DNA of 64,000 nt. Origin: Alphaproteobacteria bacterium (GTDB taxonomy: Bacteria > Pseudomonadota > Alphaproteobacteria > Thalassobaculales > Thalassobaculaceae). The notes beneath the pieces are model-generated. The model did no database searches and was not told where the DNA came from. It saw only the letters and a program-made list of their open reading frames with translations. The position numbers were made by a program, and so were the translations under genes. Where the stretch lies: assembly GCA_024742275.1 (NCBI GenBank), contig JANSYS010000008.1, positions 1 to 64,000 of the forward strand. The letters run 5' to 3'. Positions 23,938 through 34,336 of this stretch are shown here, piece after piece. Numbering within the stretch: position 1 is the first letter of the stretch; each line of letters opens with the position of its first letter.

Positions 23938-26601
23938 TTACGCTGCGGCGGTGGACGCGGCCAGAGCCGCTTCGATCGCCGCCAGTGCCTTTTCCCCGGC
24001 CGCGCCTTCCGGTCCGCCGGCCTGGGCCATGTCCGGCCGACCGCCGCCGCCCTTGCCGCCGAGCGCCTCTGAGCCGGCACGCACCAAGTCGACCGCGCTG
24101 ATCCGACCGATCAGGTCCTCGGTGACACCGACGACGAGCGATGCCTTGCCGTCGTCATTGCTGACCACGGCGACGACGCCGGATCCAATCTCCTGCTTCA
24201 GACCGTCTGCAACGCCCTTGAGCTCGCGCGCCGGCACGCCGTCCAATGCCCGCGCGGCGAAAGCGACCCCCGCAACGGTCTTGGTGGATCCGCCACCCCC
24301 GCTGCCGGAGGCGAGCTTCTTTCGGGTCTCGACCAGTTCCCGCTCGAGGCGCCGACGATCCTCGATCAGGGCGTGAACGCGGGCCGGTAGTTCCTCCGGC
24401 GTGGTCTTCAGTTCGGCCGCGGCCTCGGAAAGCGCCGCCTCGCGGGCGGTCAGCCAATCAAGGGCGCCGCTCCCTGTAACCGCTTCCACCCGACGAACGC
24501 CGGCGGCGACGGCCGCCTCGGACACCAGCTTCACCACGCCGATATCGCCGGTTCGGCGCACATGGGTTCCACCGCAGAGCTCGACCGACCAAGCCGACTT
24601 GCCCTCCGCCTGGTCGTCTCCTCCCATGGACACGACGCGCACCTCGTCACCGTACTTCTCGCCGAACAAGGCCATCGCCCCCTCGCCGATCGCCGCGTCG
24701 GGCGTCATCAGTCGGGTGGTGACAGCGGTGTTCTGGCGAACGCGGCGGTTCACCTCGGCCTCAATCCAGGCAAGATCATCGCGCGAAATCGCGGTCGGCT
24801 GGCTGAAATCGAAACGAAGCCGCTCCGGCGCAACCAGCGAGCCCTTCTGGGCAACATGATCGCCGAGCCGGCGGCGCAGCGCCTCGTGAAGGAGATGGGT
24901 CGCCGAATGGTTGGCCCGCAGGCGGTCACGCCGATCCGCATCGACCGCAAGTTCGACCGGCTCGCCAACGGCAACCGCCGCCCCTTCCACCGCGGCGACG
25001 TGGACGAAGACGTCGCCGAGTTTCTTCTGGGTGTCGGTGACGGCAAGTGCAGCCCCGCCCGCGGTGCGGATCGTCCCCGTATCCCCCATCTGCCCGCCGC
25101 TCTCTCCGTAGAACGGTGTCTGATTGACGACAACCAGCGCCTCCGTTCCAGGATCGGCGCTGTCGACCTGCCGACCGTCCACGATCAGCGCGGTTACCAC
25201 GCCCTCGGCCGTCGTGGTGTCGTAGCCAAGAAACTCGGTGGCGCCGACCGCATCGCGGACCTCGAACCACGTCCGGTCGGTCGCCGCCTCGCCGGAGCCG
25301 GACCAGGATTTCCGAGCGGCCGCGCGCTGACGCTCCATCGCCGCGTCGAACCCGGCCTGATCGAGCGAACGACCCTGCCCGCGCAGAATGTCGGCGGTAA
25401 GGTCCACCGGGAACCCATAGGTGTCATAGAGCTTGAAGGCGACCTCGCCGTCCAGGGCCTGGCCTTCGCCGAGCTTGTCGGTCTCGTCCGACAGGATCCG
25501 CAATCCGCGATCCAAGGTCTCCTTGAACCGGGTTTCCTCAAGCTTAAGGGTCTCCGTCGCGAGCGCTTGGGCGCGGACGATCTCGGGGAAGGCCTCGCCC
25601 ATCTCCCGCACCAGGGTCGGCACAAGACGGTGGAGCAGCGGATCGGTGCAGCCCATGATGTGGGCGTGGCGCATGGCCCGACGCATGATGCGGCGCAGGA
25701 CATAGCCACGGCCCTCGTTCGACGGCAACACGCCGTCGGCGATCAGGAACGTGCTGGCCCGCAAGTGGTCGGCCACCACCCGATGGGACACCTTGAACGC
25801 ACCGTCGGCGCTCACGCCGGCCGCCTCAGCAGAGGCTTCGATGATCCGGCGCATGGTGTCGATGTCATAGTTGTCGTGCTTGCCCTGCAGCACGGCGGCG
25901 ATCCGTTCGAGCCCCATGCCTGTGTCGATCGACGGGCGCGGCAGGCTGACCCGCTCGTCCGGCGTGACCTGCTCGTACTGCATGAAGACCAAGTTCCAGA
26001 TCTCGATGAACCGGTCGCCGTCCTCGTCGGGGCTGCCCGGCGGTCCGCCGGGAATATCCGGGCCGTGGTCGAAAAAGATCTCGGAACAGGGGCCGCAGGG
26101 TCCGGTATCGCCCATCGCCCAGAAGTTGTCGGAGGTTGGGATACGAATGATCCGGTCGTCCGGAAGGCCGGCGATCTTGTTCCAAAGCGCCGCCGCCTCG
26201 TCGTCCTCGGCGTAGACGGTGACCAGGAGCTTGTCCTTCGGCAGGCCGAACTCGCCGGTCACGAGGGTCCAGGCGTAGTCGATCGCCTCGGCCTTAAAGT
26301 AGTCGCCGAACGAGAAGTTGCCCAACATCTCGAAGAACGTGTGGTGACGGGCGGTGTAGCCGACATTGTCGAGGTCGTTGTGCTTGCCGCCGGCCCGCAC
26401 GCATTTCTGGGATGTCGCGGCCCGCGTGTAGTCCCGCGTCTCCTGGCCGGTGAAGACATTCTTGAACTGGACCATGCCGGCGTTGGTGAACATCAACGTC
26501 GGATCGTTGCGCGGCACGAGCGGGCTGGAGTAGACCTCGGCATGCCCACGGGCCGAGAAGTAATCCAGGAAAGCGCGGCGGATGTCGTTCGTCGTGGCCA
26601 T
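23938..26601 (-). CDS. alaS: Alanyl-tRNA synthetase
   Basis: The protein has 886 residues from the ATG at 26601. It charges tRNA-Ala with alanine. The class II core opens [21 protein letters not shown], followed by [23 protein letters not shown] (quoted in part: [12 protein letters not shown]). The editing-domain zinc motif is [13 protein letters not shown] with the later CGGTH. A C-Ala/DHHA1 domain ends [16 protein letters not shown]. Length is standard. It lies 129 bases downstream of recA; the recA-alaS order is common in alphaproteobacteria. A 14-codon upstream extension is possible but poorly supported. Confidence 0.97.
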   Translation of the reverse strand: MATTNDIRRAFLDYFSARGHAEVYSSPLVPRNDPTLMFTNAGMVQFKNVFTGQETRDYTRAATSQKCVRAGGKHNDLDNVGYTARHHTFFEMLGNFSFGDYFKAEAIDYAWTLVTGEFGLPKDKLLVTVYAEDDEAAALWNKIAGLPDDRIIRIPTSDNFWAMGDTGPCGPCSEIFFDHGPDIPGGPPGSPDEDGDRFIEIWNLVFMQYEQVTPDERVSLPRPSIDTGMGLERIAAVLQGKHDNYDIDTMRRIIEASAEAAGVSADGAFKVSHRVVADHLRASTFLIADGVLPSNEGRGYVLRRIMRRAMRHAHIMGCTDPLLHRLVPTLVREMGEAFPEIVRAQALATETLKLEETRFKETLDRGLRILSDETDKLGEGQALDGEVAFKLYDTYGFPVDLTADILRGQGRSLDQAGFDAAMERQRAAARKSWSGSGEAATDRTWFEVRDAVGATEFLGYDTTTAEGVVTALIVDGRQVDSADPGTEALVVVNQTPFYGESGGQMGDTGTIRTAGGAALAVTDTQKKLGDVFVHVAAVEGAAVAVGEPVELAVDADRRDRLRANHSATHLLHEALRRRLGDHVAQKGSLVAPERLRFDFSQPTAISRDDLAWIEAEVNRRVRQNTAVTTRLMTPDAAIGEGAMALFGEKYGDEVRVVSMGGDDQAEGKSAWSVELCGGTHVRRTGDIGVVKLVSEAAVAAGVRRVEAVTGSGALDWLTAREAALSEAAAELKTTPEELPARVHALIEDRRRLERELVETRKKLASGSGGGGSTKTVAGVAFAARALDGVPARELKGVADGLKQEIGSGVVAVVSNDDGKASLVVGVTEDLIGRISAVDLVRAGSEALGGKGGGGRPDMAQAGGPEGAAGEKALAAIEAALAASTAAA

Positions 26602-26730
26602 GGCCCTGTCTCCGGCGACGTTGAAGCCGGATCCGACCGTCACGGCGAACCCGGCTCCGTCAAAAGTCCCCGGTTTTATCGAGGCCGCCCGGCCCTGTCC
26701 AGCGGATGGCCGAACATCGCGGCTCGCTTC

Positions 26731-27810
<1,080 letters not shown>

Positions 27811-27945
27811 CTCCGCCTCCTTCTATCGTGCCGGCCGGGGTCGGGGCAACGGGGGTAACCCGTGATCGCTTCCGTTTGGGCCGGCGCGGGGTGAAAGACC
27901 AACTGGGACGGAGTGTACTTATTTTGTTCCCGTCGGCAAGTGAAT

Positions 27946-27960
27946 TTTCTTGTTTTGTTC
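27946..27960 (-). promoter_or_regulatory. Probable alphaproteobacterial LexA (SOS) box of recA
   Basis: Read on the plus strand the site is TTTC-N7-GTTC, one base off the GTTC-N7-GTTC direct repeat known for alphaproteobacterial LexA. It lies 136-150 bases before the recA start, in the short AT-rich recA promoter region. Confidence 0.55.
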
Positions 27961-27995
27961 TCCACCATATCTAGCGTTCGAATGCTAAAGCACCG

Positions 27996-29933
27996 TCAAG
28001 ATTCGGGGTCGGTGGACTGTGTGGCGTGCTTCACCGCCTGGGCAAGCTGCTTGAGCGAGAACGGTTTCGGAAGGGAAGCCACCGAGTCGCTGTCAGCGAT
28101 CCTCTGCCGCAAAGCGTCTTCGGAATAGCCTGAAATGCAGACAACGGGGAGTGTCGGCCGATCCTTTCGGACTTCGCGGATCAGCGTGGGGCCATCGATC
28201 CCGGGCATCATCACGTCGGTGACCATCAGATCGACATCCGGGTTCTCGTCCTTCAGAAGCGACAGGGCCACCTCTCCAGACCGTGCCTCCAGAACCGTGT
28301 AGCCCTTGCCCCGCAGCGCCCGCGCTGCGAACAGCCGGACGGGATCCTCGTCCTCGACCAGGAGCACGGTGCCGGTCCCGGAAAGATCGGTATCGAGCCG
28401 ACGCTGGCCGTCGGTCGCCGCCGCCTCGACGGCCCCCGTCCAGGCCGGCAGATAGATGGAGAACGTCGTCCCCACCTCCAGTGTGCTGTCGACGAACATG
28501 TACCCGCCGAACTGCTTGATGATGCCGAACGCCGTGGACAGGCCGAGCCCGGTGCCCTGCCCGAGGTCCTTCGTGGTGAAGAACGGTTCGAATATCCGCT
28601 TCTGCACGTCGACCGTCATTCCGGTTCCGGTATCGATCACTTCGATCAGAACGTACTCGCCCGGCGGCATCACCTCGTCGCCCTGGCGCAGCGGCCGGAT
28701 CGTCTGCGTCAGCCCCGTCCGCATGGCTATCCTGCCGCCAGACGGCATCGCGTCGCGGGCGTTGACTACCAGGTTGATGATCACCTGTTCGAGCTGACCG
28801 GGATCGACCCGCACCGGTCGCAATTCACGGCCGTGCTCGAGTTCCAGCGAAACTGTTTCGCCGATGAGCCGGCGCAGCAGGTGGGAAAGATCGGACAGGA
28901 TCTCCGTCAGGTCGACGACGCGCGGTATCAGCGTCTGCTGGCGCGAGAACGCGAGAAGCTGGCGGACCAGATTGGCCGCCCGATTGGCGTTCTGCTTGAT
29001 CTGCATGACGTCGGCGAAGGACTGGTCGCCGGCGCGATGGCGCTGCAGCAACAGGTCGCAATAGCCGGTCATCGCCGTCAGCAGATTGTTGAAGTCGTGC
29101 GCCACGCCGCCCGCGAGCTGACCGACCGCCTGCATCTTCTGGGACTGGGCGAACTGCACCTCGAGCGACCGCTGTTCGCTGATGTCGATGAGGTAGATCA
29201 CCCGCTGCTCCGGGTCGCCCTTGGGCCGGCGGACGAACATCGACGCGAATCGGTCCGTCTCGCCGTCGCCGACGGCGATGTCGATCGGCTTCGCGGTCTC
29301 ACCGTGCGGATCCGCATCGGCGATCGCTTGTCTCACCCTGTCCCGATCCTGCTCGGCGACCAGCGGCAGGAACTCGGACCCGACCAGCGCGTTGCGCCCA
29401 CCCGGGCCGAGCCAGTCGGAGAGAAACCGGTTGTGGCCCACGATCCGCCCAACCTTGTCGATCCGCAGGGTTCCGATAGGCGCGTACTCGATGGCATCGA
29501 TCACCAGCTCGAGTACCGGCGCGGAGTCCACCGCCGGAAGCGCCGCCGCGGCGAGAGCCGCCGTCACCGTGCCGTCCCCGGTCGAGGACAACACCACCTC
29601 GACGCGCCTGCCCTCGTGGTTGAAGCCGTCCGCGGTGTCCGCCTCCCCACCGTCGCGCTTCAGCACCATCAGGCGCAGGCGGGCGATCCCCTTGCCGCGA
29701 CCCTCCGCCGCCTCATCGCCGAGAATCCCGATCGCCCCCGCATCGGCGTCGAGAAACCGTCCGTCCTCGGCAAGGCGGACACGGCCGGTGTCTGAGGCGC
29801 CGCCCTCGCCGCCGGACGCCGCCTCGCTCGCCTGCTCGGCGCCGACGGCCTCTTTCGCCCGGGCACCGGTCAGCGCCCGCCAAAGTGCCGTGGCCTTCAA
29901 TCCGTCGCCGGAAAACAATCGTGCATCCGCCAT
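27996..29933 (-). CDS. cckA: CckA-type hybrid sensor histidine kinase, no membrane segments
   Basis: The protein has 645 residues. A PAS domain (~140-250) is followed by a histidine kinase core (His279 in GGVAHDFNNLLTAMTGYCDLLL), an ATPase domain with NLVVNARDAMPSGG and GTGLGLSTAFGIIKQFGGY, and a C-terminal receiver (Asp573 in TDVMMPGIDG). The HDFNNLL/TGLGLST pattern and order match CckA, the kinase at the top of the CtrA phosphorelay. Unlike Caulobacter CckA, I see no N-terminal transmembrane helices; the first 130 residues are polar and Ala/Gly rich. It starts 10 bases after flhB, so it is the last gene of a flgB-to-flhB operon. Orthology is likely but not proven. Confidence 0.82.
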   Translation of the reverse strand: MADARLFSGDGLKATALWRALTGARAKEAVGAEQASEAASGGEGGASDTGRVRLAEDGRFLDADAGAIGILGDEAAEGRGKGIARLRLMVLKRDGGEADTADGFNHEGRRVEVVLSSTGDGTVTAALAAAALPAVDSAPVLELVIDAIEYAPIGTLRIDKVGRIVGHNRFLSDWLGPGGRNALVGSEFLPLVAEQDRDRVRQAIADADPHGETAKPIDIAVGDGETDRFASMFVRRPKGDPEQRVIYLIDISEQRSLEVQFAQSQKMQAVGQLAGGVAHDFNNLLTAMTGYCDLLLQRHRAGDQSFADVMQIKQNANRAANLVRQLLAFSRQQTLIPRVVDLTEILSDLSHLLRRLIGETVSLELEHGRELRPVRVDPGQLEQVIINLVVNARDAMPSGGRIAMRTGLTQTIRPLRQGDEVMPPGEYVLIEVIDTGTGMTVDVQKRIFEPFFTTKDLGQGTGLGLSTAFGIIKQFGGYMFVDSTLEVGTTFSIYLPAWTGAVEAAATDGQRRLDTDLSGTGTVLLVEDEDPVRLFAARALRGKGYTVLEARSGEVALSLLKDENPDVDLMVTDVMMPGIDGPTLIREVRKDRPTLPVVCISGYSEDALRQRIADSDSVASLPKPFSLKQLAQAVKHATQSTDPES

Positions 29934-29943
29934 GAAATCCGCC

Positions 29944-31017
29944 TCAGCCGGTCATCCGCCTGCCCTTCAGGCGGTAGACATAAGAGATGATCTGGGCCAC
30001 CGCCTGATAGTGCTCCTCGGGTATCTGCTGGTCCAGTTCGCAGCCACCGAACAGCGCACGGGCAAGCGGCGGGTTCTCGACGATCGGGATGTCGTTGGCC
30101 TCGGCCACCTCGCGGATCCGAAAGGCGACGTTGTCGACGCCCTTCGCGACCAAGGTCGGTGCCGCCATGGTTTCCGTGTCGTATTGCAGAGCGATGGCGA
30201 AGTGGGTCGGGTTCGTGACCACGACGTCGGCTTGAGGCACCGCCGACATCATCCGCTGTCGGGCCCGCTCCTGGCGGATCTGACGGAGCCGCGCCTTGAC
30301 GTGCGGATCGCCCTCCGCCTGCTTGTGCTCGTCACGGATCTCCTGGCGGCTCATTCTGAGCTGCTTCACATGCTCGTACTTCTGGTAGACGTAATCGGCG
30401 ATGGCGATGACGGCCATGACGGCAGCGGTGCCGAACAGGACGCGCAGCAGCAGCGTCTGGATCTCCTCCAGGAGCTGACGCACATCCATCTGCACGATCA
30501 CCTCGAGCCGATCCAGTTCCGGCATCACCAGGATCACGGCGACGATCCCGACGATCACCATCTTGGCGATGCCTTTGAGGAACTCGACCAACGAGCGGAG
30601 CGAGAACAGGCGTCCGAATCCCTTGATCGGTGAAATTTTGTCGAGCTTCGGCGTCACCGGCTCCGTGGTGAACAGGATGCCTGTCTGCCCGAGGCTGGCC
30701 GCGAGCGCGAGCACCATGAAGATCGCGAAGACCGGCGACATGGCGATCAGCACGGACGCGAAGGCGTCGAACAGAACCTGCCCGGTATTGCCGAGATCGA
30801 TCGGCATGGTCCCGCTTTTCTCCACAAGTCCGGCGAGCGGGCTGTAGACCCGCAGCGCCACGAAAGGACCGACGATCGCAACAGCCAGGGCGGCGCCCAC
30901 CAGCACGAAGAAGCTGTTGATCTCCTTGCTGTTGGCGACTTGGCCTTTCTTGCGCGCCTCCGAAAGCTTTTTCGGGGTCGGTTCTTCGGTCTTTTCCGAC
31001 TGGTCCTGATCCGACAT
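29944..31017 (-). CDS. flhB: Flagellar export apparatus protein FlhB
   Basis: The protein has 357 residues. Four membrane helices (~30-210) precede the cytoplasmic switch domain that sets export specificity from rod/hook to filament proteins. The autocleavage motif NPTH is at residues 269-272, followed by FAIALQYD. The N-terminal DQSEKTEEPTPKKLSEARKKGQV is the standard FlhB opening (key part KTEEPTPKKL). It sits between fliR and cckA in a tight operon. A second FlhB-like C-terminal domain is encoded separately at 33607-33945. Confidence 0.96.
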   Translation of the reverse strand: MSDQDQSEKTEEPTPKKLSEARKKGQVANSKEINSFFVLVGAALAVAIVGPFVALRVYSPLAGLVEKSGTMPIDLGNTGQVLFDAFASVLIAMSPVFAIFMVLALAASLGQTGILFTTEPVTPKLDKISPIKGFGRLFSLRSLVEFLKGIAKMVIVGIVAVILVMPELDRLEVIVQMDVRQLLEEIQTLLLRVLFGTAAVMAVIAIADYVYQKYEHVKQLRMSRQEIRDEHKQAEGDPHVKARLRQIRQERARQRMMSAVPQADVVVTNPTHFAIALQYDTETMAAPTLVAKGVDNVAFRIREVAEANDIPIVENPPLARALFGGCELDQQIPEEHYQAVAQIISYVYRLKGRRMTG

Positions 31018-31041
31018 CGCTGCGCCGTCGCCTTACCGCGG

Positions 31042-31809
31042 TTAACCGGGAACGAGATAGCTGGCGATCCCGTCCTCATAGTAGCCGATGAACACCTCCA
31101 CCATCGTCCCCAGAATGGCGATGATGATGGTGAAGCCCATGATCATCTGTATGGGCAGGCCGATGAAGAAAATCTGAAGCTGCGGCATGAGGCGCGACAC
31201 CACGCCCAGCACGACGAAGAACATCAGCGAGAACAGGATGAAGGGCGCGGAAAGTTGGACCGCCATCTCGAACGAGTCCGAGACCAGCCGGGCATAGGCC
31301 AGCGACATGTCGCCGATCATCAGCGGCCCGCCCGGGGGAAAGACCGAATAGCTGTCGATCAGCGCCAGGATCAGCATGTGGTGCAGATCCGTCGCCAGGA
31401 CGACCATGATCGCCAAGGTGCTCAGGAAAAGGCTGATGGAGGTGCCCTGACCCTGGATCGACGGGTTGAACACCTGGGCGTTGGCCAACCCGGTCGAGAA
31501 GGAGATGATCATCCCGGCCGAGGAGAAGGTGAGGAGCAAGGTCCTGCCGACCAGGCCGAAGAAGGTCCCGATAACCAGTTCGGTGAAGACCAGCAAAAAA
31601 AGTTCCGCGACCGAGGGCGGCGCGACCGGCAGGTAGGTCATGACCGACGGCGCCACCAGCAGCGACACCGCCAGGACGAAAAGGATACGGATGCGGGCGG
31701 AGACGAAGGACTCGCCGATGCCCGGCAGCAGGAACACGAGCGCCCCGAGCCGCACCATGACCAACGCCAGAGCGTAGGATTGGACCGGGAGATATTCCTC
31801 GAGCGGCAC
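31042..31809 (-). CDS. fliR: Flagellar export apparatus protein FliR
   Basis: The protein has 255 residues and is mostly hydrophobic, with six predicted membrane helices. FliR forms part of the FliPQR export gate. It opens MPLEEYLPVQSYALALVMVRLGAL, with STGLANAQVFNPSIQGQGT in the middle and VVSRLMPQLQIFFIGLPIQMIMGF near the C-terminus, all FliR-like. It lies 9 bases after fliQ and 24 before flhB. Confidence 0.95.
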   Translation of the reverse strand: MPLEEYLPVQSYALALVMVRLGALVFLLPGIGESFVSARIRILFVLAVSLLVAPSVMTYLPVAPPSVAELFLLVFTELVIGTFFGLVGRTLLLTFSSAGMIISFSTGLANAQVFNPSIQGQGTSISLFLSTLAIMVVLATDLHHMLILALIDSYSVFPPGGPLMIGDMSLAYARLVSDSFEMAVQLSAPFILFSLMFFVVLGVVSRLMPQLQIFFIGLPIQMIMGFTIIIAILGTMVEVFIGYYEDGIASYLVPG

Positions 31810-31818
31810 AGCCGACGC

Positions 31819-32085
31819 CTACGAAAGGCCGATGATCTTGTCGGCCAACCCCTCGAAGAAGGTACGGATCGTCGCCAGCATGAACGGCAGGAGGAGCAGC
31901 AGCGAGGCGAAGACCACCAGGATCTTCGGAACGAAGACCAGCGTCATCTCCTGAAGCTGGGTCAGCGCCTGAAACAGAGCGATGGTCAAGCCGACGCCCA
32001 GGGCGATGAGCATGACCGGGAAGGTCATGGTCAGCAGGACCACGACAGCCTCGCGAGCGACGTCGATCGCATCCGCCTCGTTCAT
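31819..32085 (-). CDS. fliQ: Flagellar export apparatus protein FliQ
   Basis: The protein has 88 residues from the ATG at 32085, preceded by GGGAGGG; a longer frame upstream is not FliQ-like. Two membrane hairpin helices, MNEADAIDVAREAVVVLL at the start and LVFVPKILVVFASLLLL in the second, match FliQ, a component of the FliPQR gate. A stem-loop (32109-32127) sits just upstream, between fliE and fliQ. Confidence 0.95.
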   Translation of the reverse strand: MNEADAIDVAREAVVVLLTMTFPVMLIALGVGLTIALFQALTQLQEMTLVFVPKILVVFASLLLLLPFMLATIRTFFEGLADKIIGLS

Positions 32086-32108
32086 TTTCCCTCCCCCAAC
32101 GCGGATTG

Positions 32109-32127
32109 CCCGGCAAATCCTGCCGGG
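32109..32127. promoter_or_regulatory. CCCGGCA/TGCCGGG inverted repeat upstream of fliQ
   Basis: Perfect 7-base arms CCCGGCA and TGCCGGG flank a 5-base loop AATCC. The same arms recur at 52019-52039. There is no T-run, so a protein-binding site (for example for FlbD) or an RNA hairpin is as likely as a terminator. Confidence 0.5.
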
Positions 32128-32217
32128 TCCGTTCCTGCCGCCCTGTCGCTCCATATGGTCGTCCCCAGCGACGCCGCGGGCAAAAGCTCTGCCCCCGCGC
32201 CGACAGTCACGGCCACC

Positions 32218-32511
32218 TCAGATCGGCATGCGGATGATCTCCTGATAGGCTGAGACAAGTTTGTCCCTCAGCGCTGCCACGGTCTGGAGGGTGAGTTCCG
32301 CGTCGTTCACCGCGGCCACGACCTCGGTCAGGTCGGCCGTCCCGGCGATGCCCGCCTTGGACAGGGTCTCGCCCTGGTACATGGTGTTGACCGAAGACTT
32401 GGCCGCGTCCTCGACATAACTGGCGAAATCCTTCCCGGAGACGGGTGCGTTGCCCGCACCGGCGCCAATGCCCGGGATCGGCGGCGTGATATCTCCGATA
32501 CGTGTCACCAT
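32218..32511 (-). CDS. fliE: Flagellar hook-basal body protein FliE
   Basis: The protein has 97 residues. FliE joins the MS ring to the rod. KDFASYVEDAAKSSVNTMYQGE and the C-terminal VVAAVNDAELTLQTVAALRDKLVSAYQEIIRMPI match the family (key part TLQTVAALRDKLVSAYQEI). It lies between flgC and fliQ in the operon. Confidence 0.95.
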   Translation of the reverse strand: MVTRIGDITPPIPGIGAGAGNAPVSGKDFASYVEDAAKSSVNTMYQGETLSKAGIAGTADLTEVVAAVNDAELTLQTVAALRDKLVSAYQEIIRMPI

Positions 32512-32590
32512 GACGGTACCTCCATGGGCAGCAGTCTACGCGATGGGCCGAAACGACGAAACCATGCCGTGGTGCCGCCGGTCATCCCGC

Positions 32591-32998
32591 TCAACGCAGC
32601 AGATCGATGGTGCGCTGGATCATCGCCTTCGAGCTGTCGATCACGCTGACATTGGCCTCATAGCCGCGCTGAGCCTCCTTGAGGTCGGTCATCTCGATCA
32701 ACGTGTTGACGTTGGGGCGCTTCACGTATCCGTTCTCGTCCGCCAGAGGATGATGCGGCTCATAGGAGCTGTCGAACTCGCCCATGTCGCGGCCAATCTT
32801 GCTCACCTTCACCAGGTCGGCATTGAGCGACCGGTCCAGCGTGTCCTGGAAGGTGATTGTCTTGCGGCGATAGGGATCGTCGCCCGGCTTGTTGCCCATC
32901 GAATCGGCGTTGGCGACGTTCTCGGCGACGACCCGCAAGCGGGTGCCCTGGGCCTGCATGCCGGACGCGGAGATCTTAATGGCGTTCATGAGTTCCAT
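32591..32998 (-). CDS. flgC: Flagellar basal-body rod protein FlgC
   Basis: The protein has 135 residues from the ATG at 32998; an upstream extension of the frame runs through flgB antisense and is not real. It is a proximal rod component. The N-terminal NAIKISASGMQAQGTRLRVV followed by AENVANADS is the rod/hook family motif, and the C-terminal helix EAQRGYEANVSVIDSSKAMI is typical. It begins 17 bases after flgB. Confidence 0.96.
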   Translation of the reverse strand: MELMNAIKISASGMQAQGTRLRVVAENVANADSMGNKPGDDPYRRKTITFQDTLDRSLNADLVKVSKIGRDMGEFDSSYEPHHPLADENGYVKRPNVNTLIEMTDLKEAQRGYEANVSVIDSSKAMIQRTIDLLR

Positions 32999-33015
32999 GG
33001 CTCTGTCCTCTCCGT

Positions 33016-33426
33016 CTAGCGGTTGCCCTGACCGATCGCGGTCCGCAGCATCGTCATGTTCTTCTGATAGATGCTCGAAGCCAGTTGGTACTTCATCTGG
33101 GTATCGGACACCTTCATCACCTGCTCTTCGAGGACGATTCCATTGTCGTTCGGATTGGTCTCGTAGACCTCGCGGGGACGCAATTCCTCGACACGGTAGT
33201 CGGGTTTCTGGACCGTACCCTGGAGATGCGTGCCGCTGGTGGCTCTCAGGCGCACCTGATCCACGTCGCGCAGCTCGCGATCGAAATTGAGGCCCTTGAG
33301 ATCCTTGGCCCGGTAGTTCGGGGTGTCGGCGTTGGCGATGTTCTGGGCAAGGACCGTCTGACGGTCGCCGAGCCAGTTCATTTGCTGCCGAGCCATCCGA
33401 AACAGGCTCATCTCTGCCATCTTCAT
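33016..33426 (-). CDS. flgB: Flagellar basal-body rod protein FlgB
   Basis: The protein has 136 residues. It is a proximal rod subunit. AQNIANADTPNYRAKDLKGL is the conserved FlgB N-terminal motif and the C-terminal helix contains YQLASSIYQKNMTMLRTAIG. It is the first gene of flgB-flgC-fliE-fliQ-fliR-flhB-cckA. A near-consensus sigma-54 promoter lies 94 bases upstream (33520-33535). Confidence 0.96.
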   Translation of the reverse strand: MKMAEMSLFRMARQQMNWLGDRQTVLAQNIANADTPNYRAKDLKGLNFDRELRDVDQVRLRATSGTHLQGTVQKPDYRVEELRPREVYETNPNDNGIVLEEQVMKVSDTQMKYQLASSIYQKNMTMLRTAIGQGNR

Positions 33427-33519
33427 CTCTCGTCCCCTTTTTCAGCAATTTATATAAAATTGCTCCTTTAGTCCATCCACACCGTTCGAAGGGTCGTCGG
33501 TGCGTGTTGCAAACGACAA

Positions 33520-33535
33520 AGCAAGCACCGTGCCA
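33520..33535 (-). promoter_or_regulatory. Sigma-54 (-24/-12) promoter of the flgB operon
   Basis: On the minus strand the site reads TGGCACGGTGCTTGCT, matching the RpoN consensus TGGCACGN4TTGCA at all positions but the last. The GG and GC pairs are exactly 10 bases apart. Confidence 0.8.
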
Positions 33536-33606
33536 AAAACTTGATGAGCGGTTCGTGCGCGCGCCTCGAAGGCTCGATATACTTGCCGGATGACGAGGTT
33601 GATGAA

Positions 33607-33945
33607 ATGAGCAGGCGATCGCCCCCCTCGACGCTTCCCTCCGCCGTCCCGGAGCGGCAAATCGCGATCGCGCTCAGCCATGACATCGACTCCGGCACGG
33701 CGCCGACGGTCGTGGCCAAGGGCTATGGCGACTTGGCGGAGAAGATCCTCGATTTGGCCTTCCGCAACGACGTGAAGGTGAGAACCGACCCCGACCTTGC
33801 CCAGATCCTGGAAGTCGTCGAAGTCGACTGCGAGATACCGATGGAGGCTTTCGCCGCCGTGGCGGAGATCCTCACTTACGTCTACCGCGCCAACGGTCGG
33901 CTGAAATCCGATGCAGGAGATGTTCCGTCGGAGGACAGACGATGA
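33607..33945 (+). CDS. FlhB C-terminal-domain homologue (EscU/YscU/HrcU family)
   Basis: The protein has 112 residues from the ATG at 33607, which has GAGG eight bases upstream; a TTG at 33541 is a weaker alternative. It aligns with the FlhB cytoplasmic domain after the cleavage site: IAIALSHDIDSGTAPTVVAKGYGDLAEKIL resembles FlhB's FAIALQYDTETMAAPTLVAKGVDNVAFRI, quoted here in part (APTVVAKG versus APTLVAKG). The NPTH motif and all membrane helices are absent. It looks like a ready-made copy of the fragment FlhB makes by autocleavage. It overlaps the next ORF by 4 bases and is in the fliO-fliP operon. Confidence 0.85.
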   Translation: MSRRSPPSTLPSAVPERQIAIALSHDIDSGTAPTVVAKGYGDLAEKILDLAFRNDVKVRTDPDLAQILEVVEVDCEIPMEAFAAVAEILTYVYRANGRLKSDAGDVPSEDRR

Positions 33946-34271
33946 CAGCAGGAGCCCATGAGTCTCTGGACCTGGATGCGGAAGTAGCCGCCGTCGCCGC
34001 CGAGATCGGGGCGCTGACCGCCGGCACCGCCGACAGGGCGGCCCTGGAGGCGCGGGTCGCTCGGCTGTGCGACGCCGTTTTGGCGCGCCCGCCGGCCGAG
34101 GCGAAGGCCCTGCTGCCGGTGCTGCAGGACCTCATCCAGCGACTGGACGCGGCCGCCGCTGCGCTGAAGGCCGCGGAGCCCGGCGGCGATTCGCCCGCGC
34201 CCAGTCGACCGGCCCGCGCCGCCGCCGCCGCCTACGGCGCCGGACAGACCCGCCGACGGCGTGGATTCTAA
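33942..34271 (+). CDS. Hypothetical protein between FlhB-like and fliO
   Basis: The protein has 109 residues, alanine rich. Its predicted helices cover residues 10-80 (EVAAVAAEIGALTAGTADRA, then LLPVLQDLIQRLDAAAAALK), and it ends in a basic tail GQTRRRRGF. No signal peptide or membrane segment is visible. Overlap of 4 bases with the FlhB-like gene implies coupled translation. By size and helix content it could be an export chaperone of the FliT/FlgN kind. The sequence alone does not show this. Confidence 0.6.
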   Translation: MTAGAHESLDLDAEVAAVAAEIGALTAGTADRAALEARVARLCDAVLARPPAEAKALLPVLQDLIQRLDAAAAALKAAEPGGDSPAPSRPARAAAAAYGAGQTRRRRGF

Positions 34272-34336
34272 GGCCCCCATCCCGGGCCAAAACCCTGTGG
34301 CCTTGGCAGAACACCGGCCGCCGCCGACAATGCGTC

